Source: Acanthosepion esculentum
Taxonomy: Eukaryota > Mollusca > Cephalopoda > Sepiida > Sepiidae
Reading direction: 5' to 3'
NCBI GenBank assembly: GCA_964036315.1
Contig: OZ038496.1
Coordinates: 21,524,685 to 21,588,684 of the forward strand
Length of the DNA stretch: 64,000 nt
In this document: positions 1-12,835 of the stretch, piece by piece
How positions within the stretch are numbered: the stretch's first letter is position 1
How the letters are laid out: every line of letters starts with the position of its first letter
Notes under the pieces: model-generated
What the model saw: the letters and a program-made list of their open reading frames with translations, nothing else
Database searches by the model: none
Told to the model about the DNA's origin: nothing
Made by a program: the position numbers and the translations under genes

Positions 1-1804
1 ACCCTTCTTATGCCCATCTCCCTAATCCATGAATAGCCTCATACATGTCTGGAAGGAAGGAAAGGAGGAACCATGTACCGCCAATGTGTCACAGAAGACC
101 ATCAGCTAGTACATTTTTTCTACTAATATTGCATTGTTTTAAATTTAAAATAAAATTGATTACACTTTCAGTATTTTGGATTAGTATATTTGTTTTCATT
201 GTTTTTATTTAGTAAAATATTTCATGGGTGGATTTTTTGATAATCATCATGTAATATATTGTAGATATAATTTTCTATATTATCCAGAGGTTAATTTTGA
301 CATAAAATTTAAAAGAAACATACATTGAATATATAAACATATACTGAATAAAATATGACTGTGAAGACAGTTAAATGACTCACTATATATATATATATAT
401 ATATATATTTTCTTTCAACTGTTATGCTGTAGAGAGAAATGATTGTAGCTTGATAATAAAATACTGTCTAGTTGCTTTTGTTTACATAACTATTATGCTG
501 TGGCTAAGTAGATCCTCTTCTAGATTTCACTCATCTCCTCTAATAGTTTATAATATTGTGAAAACAGCTTTTTCTTTTTAATTCTAACTTAAAAAAGATC
601 CCCCTTTCATAAAGTGCAACTGTTATTCGTAAGTAAGATAACAGAAATGGATAATGTTCATTATTTCAAACTTGTGTAAATTTGACAATCATATAACTTG
701 TTCAATAGATTAATAAAAATTCAATCCACTAATCAACTTCACATTTTCATAGAATACTGTACATCAGGGTCTGATAAATCTATTGAACTGTTACTAGCTG
801 TCAAATTCATGAACAATCATATCATTTGGAAAATAGATACTTAAACTATTCAAACTTACTAATAATTTACTTGTTTAGTTTAAATTACTTTGTATAACTT
901 ATAATAACCATAAATTTTAATTATTTATCCTTCTATTTAGTAGTTGAATACTGTTTTTAATTTGAGCATAAAAATTGGCACACTGTTACCTGAAGATAAT
1001 TAAAAAAACATAGCAGGAAAAATGTATTTAAAAACAAATGTAAAATATGAAGATTAAAGTTCCCAAATACTTACAAGTTTATTTAGTAATGTTATGTCTG
1101 CATTTAACAAGTAGTTTGGAATTTGGCAGGAAGAGATCTGCATGAAATTTAAATATAGCATTATCAAAAATGCACAAAAATACTTACCAGAAAAAAAATA
1201 GAAAAATAGTTTTTATAGTGTGTATCTTGTGAACAAAGTGGAAGCACCTACTTTTATTTCTTAATGAACTGGAAGCACTTTCTTTACACATTCATACATT
1301 TTTTGTCTTCACTTTTTAATTATTTTTGCATATTATTGAATTTAGCCTTGACTTATATTTTGTTCTTCATTTTTTTTTTTTTTTAAGCACCTGAGCAACT
1401 TTTATTTAAATTTATCTCTTAATGTGGAAAATAGCCTTGTTGATCACCAGCATGCTAGCTCTTGTATTAGCAACTATGACAACAAACACACAATAGATTT
1501 AATCTCAAGATTGTGGAATGTTTATGCCTACACACAGCATTCATCAGAAAATGAGATTTTTAAATAAGCAATTTTGATCAAGTGATATCTTACAGTGTGA
1601 TAATTAGATATGCATTGTAATGCTGCTGTCTCATTTAAATGTAAATAAAATCTGTTTATCTACAAAGTTTACCATCCAGTTGAGTGTGTAGGGTAGTAAA
1701 CTTTCCACAATGCTTAATTTCTCAATAGATTATAACTTTAAAATTATTTCTGGTATTAATATTGTTTTTTTTTTTTTGTTTTTTTTCCTTTCTTTCCTTC
1801 ACAG
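1..1804 (+). other. Probable intron upstream of terminal exon
   Basis: AT-rich sequence with no exon I can support. It ends in a long T-rich polypyrimidine tract (about 1763-1800) and a CACAG acceptor at 1800-1804, a textbook animal 3' splice site. A short (AT)n run lies near 383-408. The first 110 bases are less AT-rich and could hold something else, but no reading frame there is convincing. Confidence 0.5.
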
Positions 1805-1957
1805 TTGAACATGCTGATGAAACTTCAGGAAACAACGACTCCAATGTTGTCGAAGTTCTCTAGTCCCCAAAGCAACAACAGTGACATCACTAATCTGGAC
1901 AGACACTGTAGCAGTATCCAAGTGTTTTCCAGTTCTAGCATCGAGTCGATGTTATGA
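1805..1957 (+). CDS. Terminal coding exon of an unidentified host gene
   Basis: Directly after the acceptor AG, phase 0 is open for 50 codons to a TGA at 1955-1957. The peptide starts LNMLMKLQETTTPML and becomes Ser/Asn-rich, ending in SSSSIESML. Base composition is visibly more balanced than in the flanks, as expected of an exon. A second frame (phase 2) is also open from 1807 to a TAG at 1861-1863, giving an acidic tail that ends SNVVEVL. I prefer phase 0 because it is longer, but the upstream exon, outside this window, decides. The product is not recognised. A short hydrophobic/charged start followed by a Ser-rich tail would suit the cytoplasmic C-terminus of a signalling or membrane protein, which is speculation. 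No other exon of this gene was seen in the window. Confidence 0.5.
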   Translation: MNMLMKLQETTTPMLSKFSSPQSNNSDITNLDRHCSSIQVFSSSSIESML

Positions 1958-4245
1958 TTGTAGGCAGAAACATTTCATCCTTCACTGACATTGTCACTTC
2001 GTACACACACTCACACAGAAAAATTCCTTTCACAGTAAATACAAGCCGCCGCCGCCACCACCACCACCAGATCCCATTTCCTGTACCACTTCTTTTTCCA
2101 CAACCATTGATCAATCAGCTGCTGACCATTGTACTCTCATTTCTCTCCTCTGACTTTCTGCTGGGCTTATTTTTTATTGAACTCTAATGCATTACAAGAT
2201 TAAACTTACTCCACAGAACTTGGTGACATTAAAAAAATTTAATCATTTTTGACATGTGCTCAATACTGAACTGCCAGTTAATTACAAAAAGAAAAGGCTA
2301 ATAACAGTGTAGCAACATAACTATTTAATATAATTATGAATAACGATTTGTCCATACATTTAAAACAAATGTATATGAATGCCTCCATCAGCCACTCTTG
2401 CTGACTACTTTGCCCTAAATGCTGCGCTGTTTAAAAACGATCAAACAATCACCTATTCTGGCAGAAAAAAAATGATGAGGAAGGAGAGAGAGAAACTCTT
2501 TTTAATCTGGCTCACTGCCTAAACTGTTTGCTATTAAGTGCAATCTTATTACATTTGGTTTGTGTAACACAAACCCCTTCCAGTATTAACTGCCTCTCTT
2601 CCTTGCCTATCATGCTCTTTTACAATATTCAAGCTCAATTCCTTGATATTTGGACAATGTGTTCAAATGACAGCAGAAACATTAGCAGAGGACATCAAGC
2701 TCAAAATTCTTCATAGCTACATCAATTTAAAAAAAAAATGAAAATACAAAAACAAAACCTAGAAATATAATATGTGCTGTAAAAAATATTACAAAAAAGA
2801 AAAGGTAATTTCACCTATTTAAGTGATATGAGAAAGAAACAAAAGAGAAAAAATGTAAAGATATTTGGAAGCACATAAAATTTTGCGTACCATATCCCTA
2901 TCACATCAATGTTGATTGCTTGGGAAAAAACTAAGACGTATAGCTCTGGCTTTAATGCCAAAAGGATATCAGGTGAAGAAGAATTGAATTGTAGCACAAA
3001 CTATAATTATTGTTTCCCAAAAGGAGAAATAAACCAGCTCTATGCTAGTTCAACCTGCCTACATTTACACACTTGGGATTGTCTTCAAAAGTTAAAATTA
3101 GAAAGATGAAATATTGGTATTTAACAGAACCTCAAATATTACTTGACAATGGTTATTTCAAAGAGAAATGAAACAGAGTTTAGTTCAAGTTAAAAAAATG
3201 AACCAATGATCAAAATGTGGGTGTGTGTAAGTATGTGCATCGTGCATATCTCTCTGAAGTTAAATAAATAATCTAAAAATGAAAAAAGAAAATTGCAGAT
3301 TCAGTACAACAGTCATCAACTACAGATGGATAAAAAAAAAATGGAGGAGATACAACCAGCCATGTCATCTCTTCAACATGAACACTAAAATGGAAATAAA
3401 AAGCAAAAAATCTCTCACTGGAACTCAATGAACTGAAACACAGTGTTCCAGATTTAGTTAAAGTATAAAAGAAAAATGTTTCTGCCAATGGCCAAGTATG
3501 ACGCAACAAGGGAGAGGGGAAAACAGATTAGTTTCCCTATTAGTGTCATTTCTTCTGTAGAATTTTAAAAAGAAATTAAATATATGAATCTTTAAAAGAA
3601 AATAAAACATGGTGCCAAAGTGGCAGGTTGAACTTGGAAAAAAATTAATTGGAATTCTTCAATAACAATGTCGAAAATCCTTATAGAAAATTTAAACCAT
3701 TTTTACATCTATCTCTGGCATATATGCATATATATGCAAACGCACACATTAAGTGGTAATTTAATGTCAAGAAATGAAACATGCCTTGTAAGAAAGATTT
3801 GAACAGTAAATTCTGTCTATCTAGTAAGCATTTCAGTAATAAAATTTAATGATAGAAGAAAATTGGGCAGGTGGGACAGGTTTAATATATTGATAAAAAA
3901 GAAAAAGTATTTAAAAAAAAAACCATAAGCAGTGTTGTTGTCTTGGAATAGAGGTTAGTTCTGTCAAGTAGCCAAGTCAAAGATATGCCCGGATTGTTTG
4001 GACTCAAAATTAAAATAAGTGGCGTGGGAGAGTCCAGCTTATTTGCATATAAGGAAGATAACATATAGGCATAAAAGTTATATCACTATTTACTCGGCTC
4101 AATATTGTAGACATGTAATCCCATCAATACATATGATTTCTACTAATATTATATTCATTTTTTCGATAGCATAAATACATTTACACTGGATCAACTAGCA
4201 AAGTGTGTTTGCCTTTTTCGGAAATATTCTTCAGCTATGGATGAA

Positions 4246-4283
<38 letters not shown>

Positions 4284-7000
4284 CAGTGTTGGATTTTTAT
4301 GCCAGAGTGCTGCTTTATGAGAAATGCAAAAATTGATGCAAATTTTGGGGGCATACATTATTAAAGATAAATTAAACTGACTTCCTTAGCACCCCTAATC
4401 AATAGAATTCCTCAAGTTTTTAGTGTTGCAATAATTCCTTCAGTAGATTATTTATTTATCTTTTTGCTTATGGCTTTTACAGCTAAAAATAGAAATAGTA
4501 AACACTGGTTCTAAAGAATAAGTAAAAAAATTACTACAAGTAAATGTTGTACCATATTTACTTTCATCTTTGCTGTGAATTCAGACTAACTGGACAGCTT
4601 ATCTCTTCACAAGTAGGGCATTGAAGTGAAAGCCAAAAGGTTTGAGATTCAGTTCCTATTCCAGCTGAATTAAGATCACTTGAGAAAAATAATCATTCTT
4701 CTCTAGTGGTCAATCTTTTGCTTGGCATGGCTATCTTTTACACTTATTGATGTAGTTTGTTAGCCTTTGGCTGGGATCTCAATATAAAACTTAGAAAAAG
4801 TCCTTTTCCTTAATAATTAAAACTTTCAGTAGTATTTAAGTGAATAATTCTGGTCTATTATAATTGTAATGCATAACTGTCTTGACAGTAACTGCAACAA
4901 GTAAGCTAAGGAGAGAACAAAACACAGATCGTATGCCCCTAGTATTTGCTAAATTTAAAAAAATAAAGAAATATCTTTTGCCTTCTTTCGGAAAATGTTC
5001 GTCATTTTTAGCAATATCACAAACAGCACAAGAAGTAGATCAATTTTTATGGAATTCTTGCTGCTGAGTCCACTGATGACAAACTCAATTGTATTTATTC
5101 TTGGGGCTTAATGCTGCAATGACATTCCCTACTCTTTAATGTTATTCATTTTCTGTAAGTTTTAAAATGGGCATGATAGTAGTAGCATTTTTTTATGAAT
5201 TGTACACATCAATTCAGAGTTTCTTATAATGTAAAAGTTTACAATATCAAAATATTGATAACCTAACCAGTTCTTTTCATGACACAATACTGCAGTTATT
5301 CTCAATTATTACTGGTGGTATTACATAGATATATATATGTATATATAAATAATTTCTATAATAGAGCAAATAGATTTATTTATTTGTGTATATCTTGTGT
5401 GATAATAGCCTCAAGATAGGAAAATGTTGATTGTTGAACAAAGTGTTGATCCGTATAAGAATGAAAATTTATCTGTACAAAGTTGTGATATTGTGTCAAT
5501 CATGAAAGCTTAACAGAATAATATTTTTTTCTTCTTTCTCACTATCTCCCCTCAATTTAACTTTGCTTCTTGAGGTAGCAGTTTTTTTTTTTTTTTCCTT
5601 CATTCATAAAAAGAACTATCAGAAAATGGCTGACAGTTCTGGGTTTTATGAAATCATTTTTTTCATATTTATACTAATGTCTATTTATCCCCCCTCCCCC
5701 CATTCTTTTTTCCTCAATTTTTAGTTTTTAACAATTACTATTTTCCAAGATATAATCAAACAACCAATTTCTGTCTACGACTGCCAGGGTTTTGTAATTT
5801 CTGTGTTTTTATATGAATATGCTCCTAAAAAATCCCCGGTTTCAGCAGTGAATTATTGTTGTCTAGTTAAAAATATTTTGTCCCTGTCAAAAGTGATTAT
5901 AACAAAATATATATTTGTCTTATTTCTCCGTTCAAAGGGTAAAATTGTATAGAATTGTTTAAACAACCCCCTCCTTGTCTCCCCCCCCCCATTTCTAACT
6001 GTATTTGGTAAACTGTTTAGTTCTTGCAGCTTGATCTGCAAATGCAAAAATGAATTTCCATTTTTATTTAAGAATGTTTTGGTTGTGCAACCAACAAACT
6101 TGTTAAAGCATTTAAAAATTTGCCAACTGTATGTGGCTCGACAGTGACAAGTAAAGTTTTGTCTACTTGACTTCAACTCTTGCAATTTGAACATGGATAT
6201 CATTGAACAGCAATTTGCATTTTTCATCTGTCTTTTTTTTTTTGACAAAAACCTTTTAAATAAACAAAAAAATGGAAACTTGAAATGTATACACGTATGA
6301 ATTTTAATGCATACTTTATAAATATTGATGATATTAATTATGATAATGAACATTTGAAAAAAAATGTCCTTTATTGGATACCAATTTCATATTTTACATT
6401 GTTTTTTTTTTCTATTTCTTCATTTTTGTTGTTGATATTTTACTTCCCATTTTAGAATTTTTCTTTTAAACCCTAAAATCTGCTGAAGATGATTTATTAA
6501 ATAAAAAGATGAAAGGTTTACTACAACTTCTAAGGTTTACTACAACTTCTCCTTCTCTTACCCCCTCCCAACTCACTCTTCTCCTCCCTCAAATAGTGGT
6601 CTACCTGCTTTGCTAAGAGTGATCCCCAACCAAATCTATATATACACAGGCCCACCTCTTAGGTTTGTTATATCTTGGCTCCTTTCCTTAGTTTCCCAGT
6701 AACACTCTAAGGGAAAGGCAGCAACATTTAATTACATCTTTGACTCTAATATCTACCTGATTCTTTACCCCCATTCTTTATTTGATACCTAATGTAATTG
6801 GTTGTGCTTCCTTAAATGATTGGAACAGCATTTTCAGACTCCAAAAGTGGCAGGTTCACTCTTGGGGCTCTGTCTCTCCAATTTTGTCAGAGAGAGAAAG
6901 AGAGAGATCTACAGCCGGGCCGGCTAGCCAACCAACCCATCATGAGATGGACATCTGTTGATAAACTGTCAAATGCCCCATGGTCATTTGGTCTTTAAAT

Positions 7001-7006
7001 AATAAA
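7001..7006 (+). terminator. Candidate poly(A) signal AATAAA
   Basis: AATAAA followed about 25 bases later by a TGTGTTT-type GU-rich element. The preceding 200 bases (6815-7000) are noticeably less AT-rich than the surroundings and could be a transcript end or the remnant of an inserted element. Confidence 0.35.
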
Positions 7007-7909
7007 CTTGTTTTCAAGTAAAATTATGTGTTTCCTTCTTTTCAAGTTTTTTTTTTCACTTGTGTTATTGTCACTGTTATGATAAATCTTTTTATTTGGG
7101 TAGGTGACATGGCTCATCATGTAAATATGTTGGTGCTTTAATCAGACAAACATGCTTATTGATCTGAGCCATTACGCTCACAAGAAAATTATAAATCAGA
7201 ACTTCCTTTTTCTATGGTTATAAGATCCATCTGAGGTTATATTTGTTATACAGCAGTAGGTTACATAATCACATCTTCACAAAGAACTCTAATAAAAAAA
7301 AAAAAAAAAAAAGAAGATAAATATGCTTTCAGGTATGTTAAGGTACAACCAACAGTTTCAGTTGGGGGACACTTCTAAATTTTACAAAATTTATTGCAAA
7401 GTAATGAATCTATTTCATTATTTGATATTAGTCGCAGGCAATATTGGCTGATATCTACTTGTATGTTTTTGAAGTAATGGAAGCATCATTTGTGCTTTGG
7501 ATGCATGATGCTAAGGGCTTGTTTATTTAGATATTCTTTACATATGGTTGTAGCTAGATAAAGCATTCAGCTTAAAATAAAATTGCTCTTGTAAAAATCA
7601 TGAAATTTATCCTAATAAAACCTTTTCTAGAAGGTAAAACACAATTTACCATTTTTAAATCAGCTTTGTTTCTGATAAATTATTAGATGCTAAAACGACA
7701 GAAACCTGATAATTTTTCAATTAATGGCTAAAGTAAATATTTATTCTCATTAAAATACACATTTTGCATTTTGTAATAAATTTGTAAAGCAATGATTTTA
7801 GCCTACTATCAGATTTTGGAGTTTTTTTTACTCCTCAGTTAATGTGATTTTCACTGGTAATTGGAATGAAATCATCAAGCCCAAGGTTGGTCATTAACTG
7901 TTTCTATTT

Positions 7910-7911
<2 letters not shown>

Positions 7912-7980
<69 letters not shown>
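7912..7980. repeat. (AT)n microsatellite
   Basis: About 68 bases of uninterrupted AT dinucleotide repeat. Confidence 0.95.
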
Positions 7981-7985
<5 letters not shown>

Positions 7986-10900
7986 GTTACTATCTTCTTG
8001 AAAATAAATAAAAGTTATTGATGTATTAGCTTGTCTGGTAAAAGAAACTATTTTATGTTGAGATAAAGTTTTTTCTCCTTATATCAATGACTGATAAAAT
8101 TATGTTTATTTACAATTTCATCAAAAACTGTGATTGCAGATAACAATTATAACTCCTTTCCCTTAATCTCCAATTGGTTATGAGCACCAAAAGAATCTTC
8201 AGACCTGTTACAAACTTAACTCACATGTGGCTTAAGAGGTGTTAATCATTATTTATAAACATGGTTCAACTTCGAATCAATGGCTCGTTTTCTAACACCT
8301 TGGTCAAGTCTTTCATTCTCCATGCCTAATGTAGTTTGTAAATTTTATGTCTGCAAGACCCAGAATTATAGATATTTATTTATTCTTTTCATAAAAAGAA
8401 ATTAAAAGCTAAATTCATATCTTGATATTAGCATTAATATGTTCCTTGTCAGCTCCTATTTAGTTTATGCTGTGCCAAATCATATTCAGTGAACAAGAAC
8501 TCTGCTATTGTCACTTTGCACATAAGAATGTATTCATACCCTTAGTCCCAAAGAAAGATTTTTTTTTTAAACCCATTGCAATTACTACTACTAAAAACTG
8601 GTTACTGCTGCTTATTTGGTATAGATATTAGTGTAGTCATCAACCAGTCTGATAAAAATGTCATTAGTTTGGGTTTGAGCCTAGAAACAGACATCTTGAC
8701 CTTGACTAAGCCTTTCACATATCACTTGTATACTTATAAAATATGCAATAGTTGAATGCTATAGAAGTTTTCTGTTGCAAACACTTTGGAGCACTAAAAT
8801 AATTCTAGTTACTAAAAAAAAAAACTAAAGCTCCATTTCTTTTATACACACTTTGGCACCATCACTGTTTATGTTAGAATAGCTGAATTAAAACTACAAA
8901 GCAGCCATGTAAGCCTTGGGCAATTTTTTTTCATGCCCCCATACCAGCTGTGACAATATATTGACATACTTTAAAAATCCACAATTTCTAAAATCAAATT
9001 CTATATATTAATTCCCTACCCCATGTACAGTAACAATGTCTACTTTTTGGAGTAAATTGAGGATTTTTGAATGTTTACTTCCATTGTTATTTTACTTTAA
9101 AAAAAAAATTTCTTTTGTTGATCTTATTTAAATTCCTATCTAAATACAAAAAGCCTTTGACAAATTTTCTGTGCCCTGAGATTCAGTAAGTAGTATGGCC
9201 AGGTATTCTCCAAAATTGACTATACCATCACTGTTTTGAAAATATTGTTCATTTTCCTTCTCTCCATGTACAGTGCAAATGTCTATTATGTCAGTATATT
9301 GACTTTGTTGTTTTTCATTTTTGCATGTCTTTTCTTCTAGTGTTATTTCACTAACATCTTTGAGCCATTAATATACTTCTAAAATTTTAAAATCTTTTGG
9401 ACTGGCTGCTATACTTTTTGTTTGTTAGCAGCTTCACTAGCCGGACGGCCAAATCCTAATCACAACCATATAATAATTCTCCCCACTCTCACATCATTAT
9501 TTACTCCAAAATTATTGCATTTATTTATCCATCAGTAACACAGTCAATTGTTTTTCATTTTTTTTCTGTATATTCCAGTGTTCTCCACAGATTGCAACTT
9601 AGTCATAAGCAGAGAGATCATATTAAATTGTATCCCAATTCCTTCTATTTATACTAGTTGCTGTATTGAAGATTACAAGATTTGCTGAGCATCATTTTTT
9701 TTATTCTTTACAGCAGTTCCCATCCCCAAAGAGAGTATTTGCTCATCCCATGGCATTTTTGCTCAAGGATTATTATACTTGCTTTTAAAATAATAGATAT
9801 TTAAATGGTCATGTATTAACTCTTCAACATGAAAGTGTAAATACATATACTATTCAGCATATGTAGTTGCCTTTAATGATGAACAGTTTATAATGTCCCG
9901 AGTTTTTTTTTTACCAAGGATAAATGTTGTTACAATTATTATTTTTTTAAATATGGATATATAATTGATACTCTCTTAACTATAGTCTACATTTAGAGGC
10001 ACATCATAGTGTACAACTGTATTTTTAATATTATGAACAAATATCTGATGTTTTGACTCTGCTACAGTAGTTCATACTCTTATATGCAATTACTTTCAAA
10101 TGAATAATTAATGTCTTCACCTCTCTAACACGAAGGCTTATCATTTGTAAAGTAGGAGTATTTTTCCAAATGATTCCATATGTGCTTGAACACAACGAGT
10201 AAATTTACAAGAGTCTTCCATGGCTGTCATTGTTTCAACTGTTTAAACTGCGTATGAATGAAGTGGAGAGAAAAATAAAATATTGTTAAAGTTTTTTTTT
10301 TCTTTCTTGCAGCAGAAATTTGATATCTTCTTTTTATGTGTTCTATTTACCAGACTTGCAGAGCAATACCTGCAAACTTAACATCCAAACGAAAGTCAGT
10401 GTAGCTCACTTGATATATTCTGGAAGTTGTTGCCATCTCAAAAATATCTTTCAATTTATTCACTCAATTGCACACATCAGTTTTATTAGTAAGCACTTTC
10501 TTTGCACTCTAAAAGACAAAAACTGTCAAGTGCTCTATGCATTAAACACGATATCAACTGTAAACTAATTCTACCTAAAATATAGTAGGTAAAACTAGAT
10601 GTGACATAGTTCAAAGAAAATGAATTGCAATGGTGAATCCTTTGAGTCACTCTCAATGAATAGATATTGATGTAATAGTTTAATCAATGTGAGCTGTCCC
10701 AAGTAAATATAGTAGTCCTGATGTATGGAGGACACTTTCAAAACGTTGAAAGGTCTTTCAAGTAGTAAATTATTTTCTCTGCTTTTGATATAGGATTTTC
10801 AGAAATTGACTATTTTTAATGTAGCAATAAAGGAACAACAAAAATATCAGTTGAAAATTCCTTTGTGCTGAAATTCAAAATCTTTTTTGCTAAAAATATA

Positions 10901-11820
10901 TAAAGATGAAAGAGATCAAAATAAACAAACTTGCATTTTATAAATGGGAAAAACAATTTTATAAATTTGAATGTTTTTCAATATCAGTTATAAATATTTG
11001 AAAGTAAAAAAAAAAAAAATGCTGACAAGTCTAAAGCAGAAGTTTTCATACTCCTGCTAAATGGCTGGGATCTAGCTATGCAAGTCCAAAACCCAAAGCT
11101 TTAAAGTGGAACCAAAGCCCCAATGTACATTTTGAAAAACAACATAATCAGAACACAACCTATTTTATGTGAGATTTTGTTTAAAGAAACCTTTGCACTT
11201 TTCACAAATTTCACTACAGATATCAGCAGGTACAAAATACCTATATCACTCACTCTCTCCTCTTAGGCCTTAATTCCCTTCCCTCCACCTCCAATTGTAT
11301 AATTTTTTCATTATGCATGAATTTTACAATAGACAAATTGTGGAAAACACTGGAGTAAACCTTATTTATTAATAAAACCCTGTTGTTCATTAATTCTGCA
11401 AACCTGTCACCACCTCCTTATTTTATGTTAAATTGATTTGATAAATTCTCTATTTGTATATATGTAAAGCTGCCTCTACCTTGAACTCTTCTCTTATATA
11501 CTCACTAAAAAAAAAAAAACAACAAAAAAAACCCCACTCCCTGCCTACTAGAGCCAAAGACACATTTCAAACGATGTGTATATATAAATTAATTTATTCC
11601 AAATCTTGCCATCAACCCTTCTCCTTCTCCTACCCTTCTATTGCCTCTATCTGCTTCCCAGTTAAGTGGAAGGACACAAGAAGGTTGGGAGTGGAAGAGG
11701 TGCCATGGTACACACCCACCTTCACTTCAAATACTAGTCGATTTTAAGCGTGTTGCAATACTGTGAAAATTTAGTTCCTATATTTTGAGTCAAATGTTAA
11801 TTAGATGATGTGTATTGCAT

Positions 11821-11826
11821 AATAAA
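11821..11826 (+). terminator. Candidate poly(A) signal AATAAA
   Basis: AATAAA with a GU-rich element (TTGTCTTTGTGTTTT) at about 11850-11866, the normal spacing for animal cleavage and polyadenylation. It is the best transcript end on the + strand in the left third of the window. The assignment to the gene ending at 1957 is inference. Confidence 0.4.
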
Positions 11827-11866
11827 GATTTCTATTTTGTTCATAAGTGATTGTCTTTGTGTTTTT

Positions 11867-12714
11867 ATTTCTTTTCTTGTGCGTCTTGTGCTTTATTGTT
11901 TTTTGGGTTTCTTTTGTCCTCCATTAAAGAATCCTTGCCCAGGGTTTACAGACACATTAGTTATTGTTAATTAGAAGACTGGATCCCAAAGTGCACTTTG
12001 ACGACAAATTTATTTAACTTGTAAAAGTACAAACAATATCAAGAAACATAGCATAATGTTTATGTGATACTAAGTAGGAAAGGAAGAAACAGGTTATTTT
12101 AAAATACTATAATAGCAAATTGTCATGTTTAATGATTATATGCTTATATGTAAAAAAACAAACCAATTTTATAAATTAGTAAAACAGAATCCTACAGTTT
12201 GCATTAGGTGGTCTATTGCTGATATAAGCATTAATAGGAAGGGATCTGAAGATTTTGTATATAATGGAAATACAAGACTTACTAGTTTGAACCCATGAAA
12301 ATTTCAGTTTTCCTATTTTAGTATTTCTTAAGTTAATGATTGAGTAAGCTCATGGCGAGTTCTACGACAATAACTACAGAAATTCCCCTATCCCATCATT
12401 AAATATTTAAGTTTAACAATTTTAATAAAATATTGCAATAACAATCATAACTATGAATGCTGGTTGTTATTTTAAGAAGTGGGTACAAATGAAAAGATTT
12501 GAAATTGACAAGTTTTTCCATTTCAGTGAAACAACCGTTAAATATTTCTATCTTCCCTTCTTTTTTTCATTTTTTTGCTGAAACCAAGTTTTCTCCTTTT
12601 TCTACATGACCAAAACAGAATTGTCCATTATTTATGAGGTATTGACAGGTCATCACAGTCATGTGAACTAACGAAAGAAGAGACAAGCCCAATTATAATA
12701 GGATGCTAATAACA
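11867..12714. other. Unannotated AT-rich DNA
   Basis: No open frame, RNA gene or clear repeat boundary seen. Confidence 0.5.
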
Positions 12715-12835
12715 ATATATTTACACTATTTACATTGTTCAGACTGTTATCCTCATATTTGTTGTCAATGTTTCACTTCATTGAAGAAGGCTGGAGTGTA
12801 CAACAGACGAAACATCATGAATATGACAACTAGTG
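12715..12835. repeat. Dispersed repeat, two fragments in opposite orientation
   Basis: 12720-12762 is the reverse complement of the AAGATGAGGATAACAGTCC-type segment seen at 14570, 45893 and 63197. 12782-12825 carries the GAAGAAGGCTGGAGTGTACA-type segment seen in direct orientation at 45845. The two halves of one repeat therefore lie head to head here. Confidence 0.55.

Larger units (their letters stand above)
1958..11850 (+). other. Possible long 3' UTR or downstream flank
   Basis: About 10 kb without a supportable coding region follows the stop codon. Short ORFs here are AT-rich and look accidental. Candidate poly(A) signals lie at 7001 and 11821. Long 3' UTRs are plausible for neural genes in large animal genomes, but transcription to either site is inferred, not seen. 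The stretch contains poly(A) near 4250-4279, a 19-bp exact tandem duplication at 6513-6550 and a long (AT)n at 7912-7980. Confidence 0.3.

Noticed and set aside
4590..4740. tRNA-like SINE suggested by TTTGAGATTCAGTTCC
   Set aside because: Only a B-box-like word is present. No A box at the right distance and no tail.
5853..6353. 166-codon minus-strand ORF
   Set aside because: Mostly Ile/Phe/Lys/Asn encoded by AT-rich DNA with homopolymer runs. No domain or known family.
10290..10568. Polypyrimidine/AG acceptor at about 10313 followed by an 82-codon ORF
   Set aside because: The peptide is low in information and AT-driven, and no matching donor or upstream exon was found. It was left within the possible UTR.
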